NCBI GenBank assembly: GCA_950097265.1
Contig: CATNDJ010000007.1
Coordinates: forward strand, 20,908-84,907
Direction of reading: 5' to 3'
DNA length: 64,000 nucleotides
DNA from: an uncultured Oscillibacter sp.
GTDB taxonomy: Bacteria > Bacillota > Clostridia > Oscillospirales > Oscillospiraceae
The notes below the pieces were generated by a model. The model saw only the letters and a program-made list of their open reading frames with translations. It did no database searches and was not told where the DNA came from. Positions 28,617 through 38,663 of this stretch are shown in pieces. The stretch's first letter is position 1, and every line of letters begins with the position of its first letter. A program made the position numbers and the translations under genes.

Positions 28617-30044
28617 TTAACCTGCACTGTACTTGGTCAGCATTTCAACCCAGCTGCCCACGGTGAAGGCCACGTCGGCGCAGTACTCGGGATCCTCCAG
28701 CACCAGCTTGCCGTCGGTGGTCCACCAGTCGTAACCCCGGTCGTTCTTGGCCTCAAATTCCACGGTGGTTCCGTCCTCGGCCATGCCGCCCTTGGAGTGG
28801 CCGTACTGGGCCTCGGTGCCCTCGGCCACGGTGGGGTTGGAGGAGTAGCCGCCCATGTCCTTGCCCCAGGCGGAGAAGCCGTCCACGGTCTCGGTCATGT
28901 AGGCGATGAAAGCGCAGGCGGTCCAGGGCAGGGGCGAGTTGTCGGTGACAAACAGGTAGTGGCAGTAGCCATAGCCGCCGATTCCGGTGTACCCGTCGTC
29001 ATAGGCCGCCACATTGATGTTATTCACGGAGACGGAGCTGGACTCCTCCACGGAACGCAGCTTGGAGTACACCAGCAGACCGAACTGGTCGGTGGCGGAC
29101 TTGTCTACCAGGGTGTTGCAGATGGGGCCGTCGTCGGTCTGGGCATTGTAGGACTCCACCCACAGCTTGATCCAGGCCAGGGCATACGCGCCGTCGGCAC
29201 CCAGGCCCAGATCGGCGGCCTCAGACTCCATGGCCTTGATGGTGGGCTGGAAGTAGGCCTGCTCGTCGGCGGAGAGGGCGTTGAAGGCGTCCTTCAGCCA
29301 GCCGGCGTAGGTGTCCTCGGTGAGCATGTACAGGAAGTTCTTGCCCACGATTTCGGAGTCGATGTCCATGTACAGGCCGTGCTCGCCCTCGGCTACGAAG
29401 TCCCAGCAGTTGTCATAGGACTTGGAGCCGGTGTTGTTGTACATAAAGACCTTGTTCAGGGTCTGGAGGGCCAGATAGCCGTCATAGGCGTCGGGGGAGG
29501 TTCCGTTGGCCTCGGCCCACTCCTTGGGGATGAAGGTGTCCAGAATCCCGGTCTGGACCATTTTGCTCTCAATTTGGTTGCCGTCCTGAATCAGGGTCAT
29601 GGCAAAGGTTCCAGTGTCCTTCAGGGAGTCGGCGGTGAGCTGGTCGAAAATCTTGTTGTTCTTGGGCTGCTGCCACTCGAACTCCATGCTGTAGCTGGAG
29701 TCGATGGACTGTAAGTACTCGATGAACAGGGGCAGGGCGCTCTTGCCGCGGCTGGAGTTGCCCACGCCGTAGAACATCTTGCCGTTGGATTCCTCGATGG
29801 CCTTTTTGGCCAGCTCCTCCAGGCTCATGCCCTCGGCCTCTTTGATGATTTTCTGCGTCTCGGTCAGGTCCGCGTCGTCCGCGGGGGCGGGCGTCTCGTC
29901 CTTGGGAGCCGGGGCGGCGTCTCCGCCGGTCTGGGCGGGAGGCGTGCTGTCGGCAGGGGGCGTGGCGCCGCCGTTTCCTCCGCCGCAGGCGGTCAGGGCA
30001 AACAGCATGACCAGGGTCAGCAGCAGTGCAGAGATTCTTTTCAT
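28617..30044 (-). CDS. ABC transporter extracellular solute-binding lipoprotein
   Basis: MKRISALLLTLVMLFALTACGGGNGG lipobox; operon order binding protein-permease-ATPase. Confidence 0.88.
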   Translation of the reverse strand: MKRISALLLTLVMLFALTACGGGNGGATPPADSTPPAQTGGDAAPAPKDETPAPADDADLTETQKIIKEAEGMSLEELAKKAIEESNGKMFYGVGNSSRGKSALPLFIEYLQSIDSSYSMEFEWQQPKNNKIFDQLTADSLKDTGTFAMTLIQDGNQIESKMVQTGILDTFIPKEWAEANGTSPDAYDGYLALQTLNKVFMYNNTGSKSYDNCWDFVAEGEHGLYMDIDSEIVGKNFLYMLTEDTYAGWLKDAFNALSADEQAYFQPTIKAMESEAADLGLGADGAYALAWIKLWVESYNAQTDDGPICNTLVDKSATDQFGLLVYSKLRSVEESSSVSVNNINVAAYDDGYTGIGGYGYCHYLFVTDNSPLPWTACAFIAYMTETVDGFSAWGKDMGGYSSNPTVAEGTEAQYGHSKGGMAEDGTTVEFEAKNDRGYDWWTTDGKLVLEDPEYCADVAFTVGSWVEMLTKYSAG

Positions 30045-30266
30045 GTCTAGTCCTCCTTCGGTATTTTTGACAAAACCCGGCGCATCCAATCCTGCGCCAT
30101 TGTCTTTATTGTACAGGCGGATGGCAGAAAATAACAGGGGGCAAATCTGCGTTTTTTTGTTTCCCTCTGAGATTTTTGTCAGATTTAGATGAAACCGTCC
30201 CGCCGGATGTGGTATACTGTAAGCCAAGATGGACAAAGGCAAGACGCCCGGAAAGGAGGGACCGCG

Positions 30267-31292
30267 GTGAAGAGAAAACGCCTGGCGGCGCCGCTGTGCG
30301 CCCTGCTGCTGCTTCTGGCGGGCTGCGGCGCGGAAGCGCCGGAAACCGCCGCCTACGCTCCGGCGGAGGAAGAGCGGCTGGTGATTTACACTTCTCATAA
30401 GGAGGAGGTCTACCAGCCCATTGTCAAGGAGTTCGAGGAGCGCACCGGCATTTGGGTGGACGTGGTGGCCGGAGGGACCAACGAGCTTTTGGAGCGCATC
30501 CGCTCGGAGGCGGACCACCCGGCGGCGGACGTGATGTTCGGCGGCGGCGTGGAGAGCCTGGCGTCCTATCGGGACTGCTTCGCCCCCTACGCCTGCGAAG
30601 GGGCGGAGAGCATCGAGGCCCGCTTCCGGGACGGGGAGGATTTGTGGACCCCCTTTTCCGCCCTGCCGGTAGTGCTGGTCTACAACACCAAGCTGGTGCG
30701 CCCCGGCCGGGTGACGGGCTGGGGGGACCTGCTGTCCCCGGAGCTCCGGGGGCGGATTGCCTTTGCGGACCCGGCGGTGTCCGGCTCCGGCTTCACCGCC
30801 CTGGCCACCTTCCTGCTGGCGGCGGACGGCGGGGAGGAAGCGCTGCTCCGGGCTTTCGCGGAGAATCTGGCCGGGAAGCAGCTGGAGGGCTCCGGCGAGG
30901 TGCTGGGAGCCGTGGCCGGGGGCGGGGCCCTGGTGGGCGTGACCCTGGAGGAGACGGCCCTGAAGCGCATCGCCGCCGGGGACGACGTGGCCCTGGTCTA
31001 CCCCGCAGACGGCACCAGCTGCGTCCCCGACGCCAGCGCTTTGATCCGGGGGGCCGCCCATGAGGAGAACGCCAAAGCCTTTTTGGATTTCACCGTCAGC
31101 GAGGCGGTGCAGCGCCTGCTGGCGGAGCAGTTCTGCCGCCGCTCCGTCCGGGGGGACGTGGAGCCCGCCGGGGAGCTGCCCGCCCTGGAGGACATTGCCC
31201 TAGTGGACTACGACGTGGAACAGGCCAGCGGCCGCCGGGACGGGCTGCTGATGACCTGGGCCTTTTACCTGGGAGAGGAGGAGGAGAAATGA
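30267..31292 (+). CDS. periplasmic-binding-protein-like lipoprotein (iron(III)-type SBP fold), probable sensory component
   Basis: GTG start; LCALLLLLAGCGAEAPE lipobox; LVIYTSHKEEVYQPIVKEFEERTGIWVDVVAGGTNELLERIRSEADHPAADVMFGGG; overlaps kinase gene. Confidence 0.88.
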   Translation: MKRKRLAAPLCALLLLLAGCGAEAPETAAYAPAEEERLVIYTSHKEEVYQPIVKEFEERTGIWVDVVAGGTNELLERIRSEADHPAADVMFGGGVESLASYRDCFAPYACEGAESIEARFRDGEDLWTPFSALPVVLVYNTKLVRPGRVTGWGDLLSPELRGRIAFADPAVSGSGFTALATFLLAADGGEEALLRAFAENLAGKQLEGSGEVLGAVAGGGALVGVTLEETALKRIAAGDDVALVYPADGTSCVPDASALIRGAAHEENAKAFLDFTVSEAVQRLLAEQFCRRSVRGDVEPAGELPALEDIALVDYDVEQASGRRDGLLMTWAFYLGEEEEK

Positions 31293-32983
31293 GCCGCGTG
31301 GCGAGGCCCTCCTTCCGCCGGAGGCTGTTTGCCGGGTTCCTGGCGGCGTCCCTGATTCCCCTGCTGGCCTGCTCCGCCATGCTGCTTCAAATCTTCCGCC
31401 TCCGCCTGGCGGCCGACGCGGAGCGGGAGACGGCGGAGCAGCTGGATCTGGTTTCCCGGTCCCTGGACGGGGCCTTCGACGCCTTTTCCCAGGCCGCCGG
31501 GCGGCTCCGGGGAAATCCCATCATCGCAAGGGCCCTGGCCGGAGAGGCCGGAGAGGATACCCTGGTGAACAACGAGCTGTTCAACGCCGCCGGGGAGGCC
31601 CGGAGCTATGGGAGCTTCGCCCTGTACGACCTCCAGGGGGCGCGGCGGTACTCCACCCGGCGGGATCCCTTGGAAGAGCAGCTGTCCCCGGAGTGGGGGG
31701 CTCTGTACGCCGCGCCGGAGGGGGGCGTGCGCTTCACGGCCTGCGAGGACGCGGGGAGTTCCGGCGGGCCGCTGCTGCGGGGCGCGGCCCGGCTGAGCGA
31801 CGGCATGGGCCGTCCGGTGGGCTATCTTTTAATCAGTATGTACTACGACGATTTCCGCCAGCTGCTGGAGGGCAAGTACGGCGCCCGGAACGAGCTGATA
31901 GTCCTCAGCCCCTACTGGCGGCCGGTGTACTGCGCCCAGCCCTCCCTGGCGGAGTCCCTGGCCCCCCGGCTCCGGAGCCGCCTGCTGGCGGGCCGGGGGC
32001 TGGACGACTCGGAAGAGGGCTTCCAGTACGCCGCGGCCCGCCACGAGGCCAGCGGGCTGTGCCTGATTCTCCAGAGGCCCCGGACCTTCACCGGGGAGAC
32101 TATGCGGCTTTTGTACACCGTCAGCTTCGGCTGCGCGGTGGTGTGCGTGGCCTTGTCCGTGCTGATGAGCTTCAAGCTCAGCCGCCAGATGTTCCGGCCC
32201 ATCCAGCGGCTGCGCCAGGGCTTCGGCGAGGTGGGGCACAATAACCTGGACATCTGCGTCCCGGCGGAGCGGGAGGACGAGCTGGGGGAGCTGGCCCGGC
32301 GGTTCAACGAGATGGTGGAGGCCCTGAAGCGGAACCAGGAGGCTCTGGTGGCCAACCAGCGGGAGCTGAACCAGGCCCAGATTCGGATGCTCCAGGCCCA
32401 GCTGAATCCCCACTTCCTCTGCAACACTCTGGACACTATGAAGTGGATCAGCAAAATCAACAAGGTGCCCCAGGTGGCGGTGATGTCCACCAATCTGGCA
32501 GACATCCTGCGCTTCTGCATCTCCCCGGAGGAGTTCGTGCCCCTGGGGCGGGAGGCGGAGATTTTAGAGCGGTACATTGAGATTCAGAAAATCCGCATGT
32601 CCGGGGCCTTCTCCTTCCGGGTGGACCTGCCGGAGGAGCTGAGGGACTGCCTGATCCCCAAGATGATCCTCCAGCCCCTGGTGGAAAACGCCGTTCTCCA
32701 CGGCCTGGAGGGCGTGGAGAACGGCGCGGTGGAGGTGACGGCCCGGGAGGAGGCCGGGATGCTCCGCATCACGGTGCGGGACAACGGCTCGGGGCTGCCC
32801 CCGGAGCTGGCGGTGGGGCGCTACCGGAGCCGGGGGGGTAAGCACCTGGGCCTCTACAACGTGAACACGATTCTGACCAAGTACTACGGGGACGGCTGCG
32901 GGCTGTTCCTGGAAAATGAGCGGTCAGGAGCTGCGGTGACAGCGGCCCTGCCCATCCGCCGGGAGGAGGAAGAGACATGCTGA
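31289..32983 (+). CDS. LytS/YesM-type sensor histidine kinase
   Basis: extracellular sensor region, HAMP, QAQLNPHFLCNTLDTMKWI, LVENAVLHGL, DNGSGLP. Confidence 0.93.
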   Translation: MSRVARPSFRRRLFAGFLAASLIPLLACSAMLLQIFRLRLAADAERETAEQLDLVSRSLDGAFDAFSQAAGRLRGNPIIARALAGEAGEDTLVNNELFNAAGEARSYGSFALYDLQGARRYSTRRDPLEEQLSPEWGALYAAPEGGVRFTACEDAGSSGGPLLRGAARLSDGMGRPVGYLLISMYYDDFRQLLEGKYGARNELIVLSPYWRPVYCAQPSLAESLAPRLRSRLLAGRGLDDSEEGFQYAAARHEASGLCLILQRPRTFTGETMRLLYTVSFGCAVVCVALSVLMSFKLSRQMFRPIQRLRQGFGEVGHNNLDICVPAEREDELGELARRFNEMVEALKRNQEALVANQRELNQAQIRMLQAQLNPHFLCNTLDTMKWISKINKVPQVAVMSTNLADILRFCISPEEFVPLGREAEILERYIEIQKIRMSGAFSFRVDLPEELRDCLIPKMILQPLVENAVLHGLEGVENGAVEVTAREEAGMLRITVRDNGSGLPPELAVGRYRSRGGKHLGLYNVNTILTKYYGDGCGLFLENERSGAAVTAALPIRREEEETC

Positions 32984-33723
32984 AGGTCCTGGTAGTGGAG
33001 GACGAGGAGATGATCCGCAAGGGCATCGTCCTGGCGGTGGACTGGGCCGCCCTGGACTGCGTGGTGGTGGGAGAGGCCGCCAACGGCCTGGAGGCCCTGG
33101 ACGCCGTGGAGCGGCTGGACCCCTCCTTGATCATCACCGATTTGAAAATGCCTCAGATGGACGGCATCGAGATGCTCCGGCAGCTGCGGGAGCGGGGGAA
33201 CAACGCCTACGTCATCATCCTCACCGCCTACGACAGTTTTACCTATGCCCAGAGCGCCCTGCGCCTGGGGGCGGTGGATTTTCTGCTTAAGCCCTTTCAC
33301 GACGGGGACCTGGAGCGGGCGGTGACCGCCCTGCGGCGGCGGATGAGCCCCGCCCCGGGGCTCGGGGAGGCGGCCTTCCCGGGGCTGAAAAAAGGGGACA
33401 AGAGCAAATATGTGCTGGAGGCCATGGATTACATCGGGGAGCACTACAACGACCCCAATATCGGCATCGGGGCCATCGCCCAGCACCTGGGGCTCAGCGA
33501 GGGGCATTTGAGCCACACCTTTAAAAAGGAGACGGACTACACCCTGCTGAACTACCTGACCCGCTACCGCATCCACAAGGCCATGGAGCTGCTGCGGGAC
33601 TGCCGGGTGAAGGTCTACGAGGTGGCGGAACAGGTGGGCTACCGGGACATTACCCATTTCTCCGCCACCTTCAAGAAGCTGGCGGGGATGTCTCCCTCGG
33701 AGTACCAGGACACCTGCCGCTGA
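32977..33723 (+). CDS. response regulator with AraC-type DNA-binding domain (YesN-like)
   Basis: MLKVLVVEDEEMIRKGIVLAVDWAALDCVVVGEAANG...LIITDLKMPQMDGIEML...; C-terminal AraC HTH. Confidence 0.95.
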   Translation: MLKVLVVEDEEMIRKGIVLAVDWAALDCVVVGEAANGLEALDAVERLDPSLIITDLKMPQMDGIEMLRQLRERGNNAYVIILTAYDSFTYAQSALRLGAVDFLLKPFHDGDLERAVTALRRRMSPAPGLGEAAFPGLKKGDKSKYVLEAMDYIGEHYNDPNIGIGAIAQHLGLSEGHLSHTFKKETDYTLLNYLTRYRIHKAMELLRDCRVKVYEVAEQVGYRDITHFSATFKKLAGMSPSEYQDTCR

Positions 33724-33743
33724 GGAGGGGCCGTATAAGAGCG

Positions 33744-33778
33744 GGAGGCCCGGCTTTTCAGCCGGGCCTCCGTTTTTC
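33744..33778 (+). terminator. intrinsic terminator
   Basis: GGAGGCCCGGCT-TTTC-AGCCGGGCCTCC-GTTTTT. Confidence 0.85.
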
Positions 33779-33783
33779 CTTTT

Positions 33784-34029
33784 TCAATGGGGCCGCCGGG
33801 CGGAGCCGATCATGTAGTCCAAAAACGCGGGCACGTCCCGGGCGTCGGACAGGCTGATGCAGAGCCCCTCCTCTTTGGGGCGCATGGCCCGGAGCATCTG
33901 GCGGGCGGTGTTGTCCCGCTTCAGGTCGCACCGGCTGTTGTCCGGCAGGTGGAGCAGCACCTGTCCATAGCTGCGGGCCACCACATTCAAAAAATTCTCC
34001 GCGTCGGGAAGCATCATAATCTGAAACAT
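33784..34029 (-). CDS. small hypothetical protein (81 aa)
   Basis: MFQIMMLPDAENFLNVVARSYGQVLLHLPDNSRCDLKRDNTARQMLRAMRPKEEGLCISLSDARDVPAFLDYMIGSARRPH; RBS AAGGAGG. Confidence 0.65.
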   Translation of the reverse strand: MFQIMMLPDAENFLNVVARSYGQVLLHLPDNSRCDLKRDNTARQMLRAMRPKEEGLCISLSDARDVPAFLDYMIGSARRPH

Positions 34030-34170
34030 AAGCGTCCTCCTTCTCAAAAACCGGGGGTTCCCCCTTGCGCGCCGCGCCTCTTTCTGATAGGATGATACCA
34101 TCAAAAACGCAGAGGCGGTAGAAGGAAAGCGCCAGCTTTCCAGTACAAAACCGTCAGAACGGAGGAAGCC

Positions 34171-35073
34171 ATGGCTTTGAGCATCTGCCGCTCCACCACG
34201 GACGGGCGGAGCCGGGAGCTGGTCCGGCACGGCACGCCGCCCTTTCCCCTGGCCTGCTACCGGCACGACGGAGAGACGGTGAACGCGGTCCCCTGGCATT
34301 GGCACGACGAACTGGAGACCGTGCTGGTCCTGGAAGGGCGGATTCGCGTCTCTGTGGAGGGCGAGAGCCGGGAGCTGGGCCCCGGGGAAGGCTGCTTCAT
34401 CGCCGCCGGAGCCCTCCACCACGTCTGGCGGGAGGAGGAGGGGCCGGTGGAGCTCCACTCCATGGTCTTCCACCCCCGGCTGGTGGGCGGCAGCGTGGAG
34501 AGCGTCTTCTGGCAGGACTATCTGCTGCCCTTGCTGTCCGCCAACCGCCGTGTATGGCTCGCGGAGGCCGTCCCCTGGGAGCGGGAAGCCCTGGAGGCCA
34601 TGGAGGCGGCCTGGCGGGCCTGCGGCGGGAAGCCGCCGGGCTTTGAGTTCCTGGCCCGGGAGGGTTTGTCCCGGCTGGTGTTCCTCCTCTCCGCCCACCG
34701 TCCGGCGGAGAAGAAGCCCCCCTCGGAAAAGGCCCTCCGGGACGGGGAGCGGATCAAGACCATGCTTCGCTTCATCCAGGAGCACTATTCCGAGGAGCTG
34801 ACGGCGGCCCGCATCGCCGGGAGCGCCGCCGTCAGCGAGAGCGAATGCCTCCGCTGCTTCCGGGGCATGGTGGGGACTACGCCCATGCAGTACGTGAAAC
34901 AGTTCCGGGTCCAGCGGGCGGCGGAGCTGCTGGAAACCACGGAAGAGAGGGTGTCCGACGTCGGCGAAGCCTGCGGCTTCCAGGAGATGAGCTATTTCGC
35001 CCGGACCTTCCGGGCGCTGAAGGGGAAAAGTCCCAGGGAGTACCGGCTGGAGCGGCGGGCCGCATCCGGCTGA
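34171..35073 (+). CDS. AraC family regulator with N-terminal cupin
   Basis: WHWHDELETVLVLEGRIRVSVEGE...; C-terminal AraC HTH VSDVGEACGFQEMSYFARTFRALKGKSPREYR. Confidence 0.92.
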   Translation: MALSICRSTTDGRSRELVRHGTPPFPLACYRHDGETVNAVPWHWHDELETVLVLEGRIRVSVEGESRELGPGEGCFIAAGALHHVWREEEGPVELHSMVFHPRLVGGSVESVFWQDYLLPLLSANRRVWLAEAVPWEREALEAMEAAWRACGGKPPGFEFLAREGLSRLVFLLSAHRPAEKKPPSEKALRDGERIKTMLRFIQEHYSEELTAARIAGSAAVSESECLRCFRGMVGTTPMQYVKQFRVQRAAELLETTEERVSDVGEACGFQEMSYFARTFRALKGKSPREYRLERRAASG

Positions 35074-35098
35074 GTCCCGGCGGAAAAACCCGCCGCGG

Positions 35099-35926
35099 TC
35101 AGGCCCTGTGCCGCCGCCGGTACTCCAGGGGGCTGACGCCCTCCACCCGGCGGAAGCACTGGGAAAAGTAGCTCAGGGAAGAAAAGCCCAGGGTCTGGGC
35201 GATGAGGGACAGGGTATGGTCCGTCTCCCGGAGGAGGAAGCGGCTCTCCTCGATGCGGCGGGAGATCAGATAGTTGATGGGGGACACGCCGAACTCCCGG
35301 CGAAAGGCGTGAGCCAGGTAGTATTTGTTCAGATGGGCCAATTGAGCCAGCTGGTCCAGGCTCAGGTTCTCCTTGAAGTGGTTGTCGATGTAGCGCCGGA
35401 CCAGGGCGCACTCCTGGCTGGACCGGGCGCCGGAGGACTCGCCGGAGAGGGCGGCGTCCTGCTGGCGGTTCAGCCGGACCAGCACCACCTCCAGCAGGCT
35501 CCGGCAGACCCGCTCATAGCCCGGCAGGGCCCCTTCCGCCTCCTGGAGCATCAGCCGGAGGCAGCCCATCAGCTCCTCCCAGCCGGTGTGGAGGTGCAGC
35601 AGGGCATAGCCCTCGGCTCCGGCCATGGTCTCCAGGCCCTCCACCCCCAGGACGGTGTATTCCAGGGGGCTGTCCAGCTGGCTGACCTCCGTGTGGGGTA
35701 CGTTGGCGTTGACGATGACCGCGTCGTGGATGGCCACGGGGAACTCCTCCTCCCGGGTGCGGAAGCGGCCGTGGCCCCCGGTGATGAAGAACAGCTCGGC
35801 ACAGCCGTGGGTGTGCAGGCTGGAATTCCACTCGCTGCTGTACTGGGCCCGGGAGACGTAGGCCAGCCGGGGCGGCCCGCCGGGCGGGGCGGCCTCCCGC
35901 TGAAAGGCGTACTGGCGCTGGCTCAT
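35099..35926 (-). CDS. AraC family regulator with N-terminal cupin
   Basis: HTHGCAELFFITGGHGRF...; SLIAQTLGFSSLSYFSQCFRRVEGVSPLEYRRRHR. Confidence 0.92.
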   Translation of the reverse strand: MSQRQYAFQREAAPPGGPPRLAYVSRAQYSSEWNSSLHTHGCAELFFITGGHGRFRTREEEFPVAIHDAVIVNANVPHTEVSQLDSPLEYTVLGVEGLETMAGAEGYALLHLHTGWEELMGCLRLMLQEAEGALPGYERVCRSLLEVVLVRLNRQQDAALSGESSGARSSQECALVRRYIDNHFKENLSLDQLAQLAHLNKYYLAHAFRREFGVSPINYLISRRIEESRFLLRETDHTLSLIAQTLGFSSLSYFSQCFRRVEGVSPLEYRRRHRA

Positions 35927-36189
35927 GGACATTCCTCCTCCCGGGGCGCAATTTTTTGAAAATTGGCAGCACCCCGGCCTGTTCCCCATTATAGCGCCTC
36001 CGCTCCGGCGGCGCAACTTCCTATAAAATATTTTTCCCATCCCGCCGGGATTTTGTCGAGGAGACGGGAACCGGGAAAGGGGAAACGGTGAAATTATTAG
36101 TTTTGCCCAAAACCCGGCGGGGTATCCCCTGAAAATTGGGATAAAATGCAAATAGAGCAAGATATCTAAAAAGTTCCGCAAGAAAGGGA

Positions 36190-36219
36190 TTGCTTTGCCA
36201 GCGGCTAACTCGCTATACT
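36190..36219 (+). promoter_or_regulatory. promoter TTGCTT-N18-TATACT
   Basis: upstream of sugar ABC operon. Confidence 0.55.
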
Positions 36220-36279
36220 AAATTTTACAAGGCCGGAAACCGGCCTGCGGAAGCCCCTATATTATAAGGAGGTAGACTT

Positions 36280-37671
36280 ATGAAGAAGTTTTTCAGTCTC
36301 TTGCTGACTCTGGCGCTGGTGCTGTCTCTGGCCGCCTGCGGCGGCGGGAACGGCGGTTCCGACGCCGGGACCACCGCCCCGCCCCCTGCCGACTCCGGCA
36401 GCAGCGATACCCAGACCCCGCCGCCCGCCGAGGATGTGACCATCACCGTGGCCGCCCTGGCCTCCGGCTATGAGGAAGCCTATCCCGGCATGTGGCAGGA
36501 GGTCTGCGACGCCTTCACCGCCGAGACCGGCGTGAAGGTCAACCTGATCTGCGACAAAAACCTGGAAGACGTCATCGGGCCCTCCATGCAGGGCGGCGAC
36601 TTCCCCGACGTGATCCACTTGGCCACCGGCCGTGAAAAAGGCCTCACCGAGCAGTTCATCAAGGACCGCAACATCGCCGAGCTGACGGACGTGCTGTCCA
36701 TGACCATCCCCGGCGAGAGCGCCAAGGTTTCCGACAAAATCGTCGGCGGCTTCACGGACACCTCCGTGACGAACCCCTATGGCGACGGCGTGACCTATCT
36801 GGCCCCCATGTTCTACTCCCCCTGCGGCCTGTTCTACAACGCGGGCCTCTTCGAGGAGAAGGGCTGGACCGTACCTACCACCTGGGACGAGATGTGGGAG
36901 CTGGCCGAGAAGGCCCAGGCCGAGGGCAGCTACCTCTTCACTTATCCCACCACCGGCTACTTTGACGCCTTCCTGTACGCCCTGATGTATTCCGTGGGCG
37001 GCGCCGACTTCTTCAACAAGGCCACTACTTACGCCGAGGGCATCTGGGACACCCCTGAGGCTCAGCAGTGCTTCGACATCATTGCCAAGCTGGCCTCCTA
37101 CACCAACCCCGTCACCCCCGCCCAGGCCAACGACCAGGACTTCACCCAGAACCAGCAGCTGGTCCTGGACAACAAGGCCCTGTTTATGCCCAACGGCACC
37201 TGGATCGTCGGCGAGATGGCCGAGGCTCCCCGGGCCGAGGGCTTCAAGTGGGGCATGACCGCCCTGCCCGCCGCCAAGGCCGGCGGAAACGGCGCCAGCT
37301 ACTGCTGGCTGGAGCAGGCCTGGATTCCCGCCGCCGCTCCCAACCTGGACGCGGCCAAGCAGTTCGTGGCCTTCCTGTACTCCGACGCGGCCTGCGCCAT
37401 CTTCGCCAAGGGCGGCGCGGTGCAGCCCGTTCCCGGCCTGACCGACAACCTGGAGGGCGACAACAAAATGTTCTACGCCATCTATGACAACGGGGCCGAC
37501 GCGGCCATGGGCAACTTCGCGGCCTACAACGCCGTGGCGGGCCTGGGCACCGTCCGCGAGGTCTTCCTGGATCCCGTCAACGGCCTGGTGAACGGCTCCC
37601 TGACCAAGGACCAGTGGGTCTCCGACGTGAAGGCCGCCAGCGACCAGATGCGGGCGAACATTATGGGATAA
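36280..37671 (+). CDS. carbohydrate ABC transporter substrate-binding lipoprotein
   Basis: MKKFFSLLLTLALVLSLAACGGGNGG; family-1 SBP features; precedes two MalF/MalG-like permeases. Confidence 0.92.
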   Translation: MKKFFSLLLTLALVLSLAACGGGNGGSDAGTTAPPPADSGSSDTQTPPPAEDVTITVAALASGYEEAYPGMWQEVCDAFTAETGVKVNLICDKNLEDVIGPSMQGGDFPDVIHLATGREKGLTEQFIKDRNIAELTDVLSMTIPGESAKVSDKIVGGFTDTSVTNPYGDGVTYLAPMFYSPCGLFYNAGLFEEKGWTVPTTWDEMWELAEKAQAEGSYLFTYPTTGYFDAFLYALMYSVGGADFFNKATTYAEGIWDTPEAQQCFDIIAKLASYTNPVTPAQANDQDFTQNQQLVLDNKALFMPNGTWIVGEMAEAPRAEGFKWGMTALPAAKAGGNGASYCWLEQAWIPAAAPNLDAAKQFVAFLYSDAACAIFAKGGAVQPVPGLTDNLEGDNKMFYAIYDNGADAAMGNFAAYNAVAGLGTVREVFLDPVNGLVNGSLTKDQWVSDVKAASDQMRANIMG

Positions 37672-37704
37672 GCGCCCCGCAAAAAACCGCATAGCTCCTA
37701 ACCC

Positions 37705-37738
37705 GGCGGCGGCGAGCAGGAACCTGCCCGCCGCCGCC
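37705..37738 (+). other. stable intercistronic hairpin after sugar-binding protein gene
   Basis: GGCGGCGGCG-AGCAGGAACCTGCC-CGCCGCCGCC. Confidence 0.65.
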
Positions 37739-37775
37739 TCCGAATTTGTGACCCGCACCCGAAAGGAGTGATTCC

Positions 37776-38651
37776 ATGCGCAGCAGCAAGAGCCGGGGGC
37801 GCTTCCTGGCCCTGTGCGTCGCCCCGGCGGCGATCCTCTATTTCGTCTTCATGATTCTGCCCACCCTGAACGTCTTCCGGATGTCCCTCTTTGAGCGGGG
37901 GGCCTACTCCCCCACGGAAACCTTTGTGGGCACGGCAAACTTCAAGGCGCTGTTCAGCGATGTGAAGTTCATCACGGCCATGCAGAACACCATCCTGCTG
38001 ATTGTCACGGTGACCATCATCACCTTTTTCTTCGCCATTGTCTTCGCGGCGATTCTGACCCGGGAAAAAATCAAGGGGCAGAACTTCTTCCGCATCGTCT
38101 TCTACATCCCCAATATCCTCTCCGTGGTGGTCATCGCGGGCATTTTCTCCGCCATCTATAAGCCGGAGAACGGCATGCTGAACAGCATTCTCTCCTTCTT
38201 CAAGGGGGAGACCGTCATGGTCCTCTGGAAGGACCAGCCCATGGTCATCGTCAGCGTGATCATCGCCATGGTCTGGCAGGCCATCGGCTACTACATGGTG
38301 ATGTATATGGCCTCCATGTCCGCCGTGCCCGAGAGCCTCTACGAGAGCGCCGGGCTGGACGGCGCGGGGCGGCTGACCCAGTTCTTCCAGCTGACCCTGC
38401 CCCTGATTTGGACCAACATCCGCACCACGCTGACCTTCTTCATCATCTCCACCATCAACATGGCCTTCCTGTTCGTCAAGGCCATGGTGGCCAAGGGGAT
38501 GGCCGACGTGGGATTGAGCTTCATGTACGCCCAGAAGGACGCGGGCCTCTACGGCTATTCCATGGCGGCGGGCGTGGTGATCTTCCTGTTTTCCTTCCTG
38601 CTGTCCGCCCTGGTGAACTGGGTGACCCGGCGGGAAGTCCTGGAAATGTAA
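37776..38651 (+). CDS. sugar ABC transporter permease (MalF-type)
   Basis: multi-TM; ESAGLDGAGRLTQFFQLTLPLI EAA motif. Confidence 0.93.
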   Translation: MRSSKSRGRFLALCVAPAAILYFVFMILPTLNVFRMSLFERGAYSPTETFVGTANFKALFSDVKFITAMQNTILLIVTVTIITFFFAIVFAAILTREKIKGQNFFRIVFYIPNILSVVVIAGIFSAIYKPENGMLNSILSFFKGETVMVLWKDQPMVIVSVIIAMVWQAIGYYMVMYMASMSAVPESLYESAGLDGAGRLTQFFQLTLPLIWTNIRTTLTFFIISTINMAFLFVKAMVAKGMADVGLSFMYAQKDAGLYGYSMAAGVVIFLFSFLLSALVNWVTRREVLEM

Positions 38652-38663
38652 GGGGGCGAGGGT

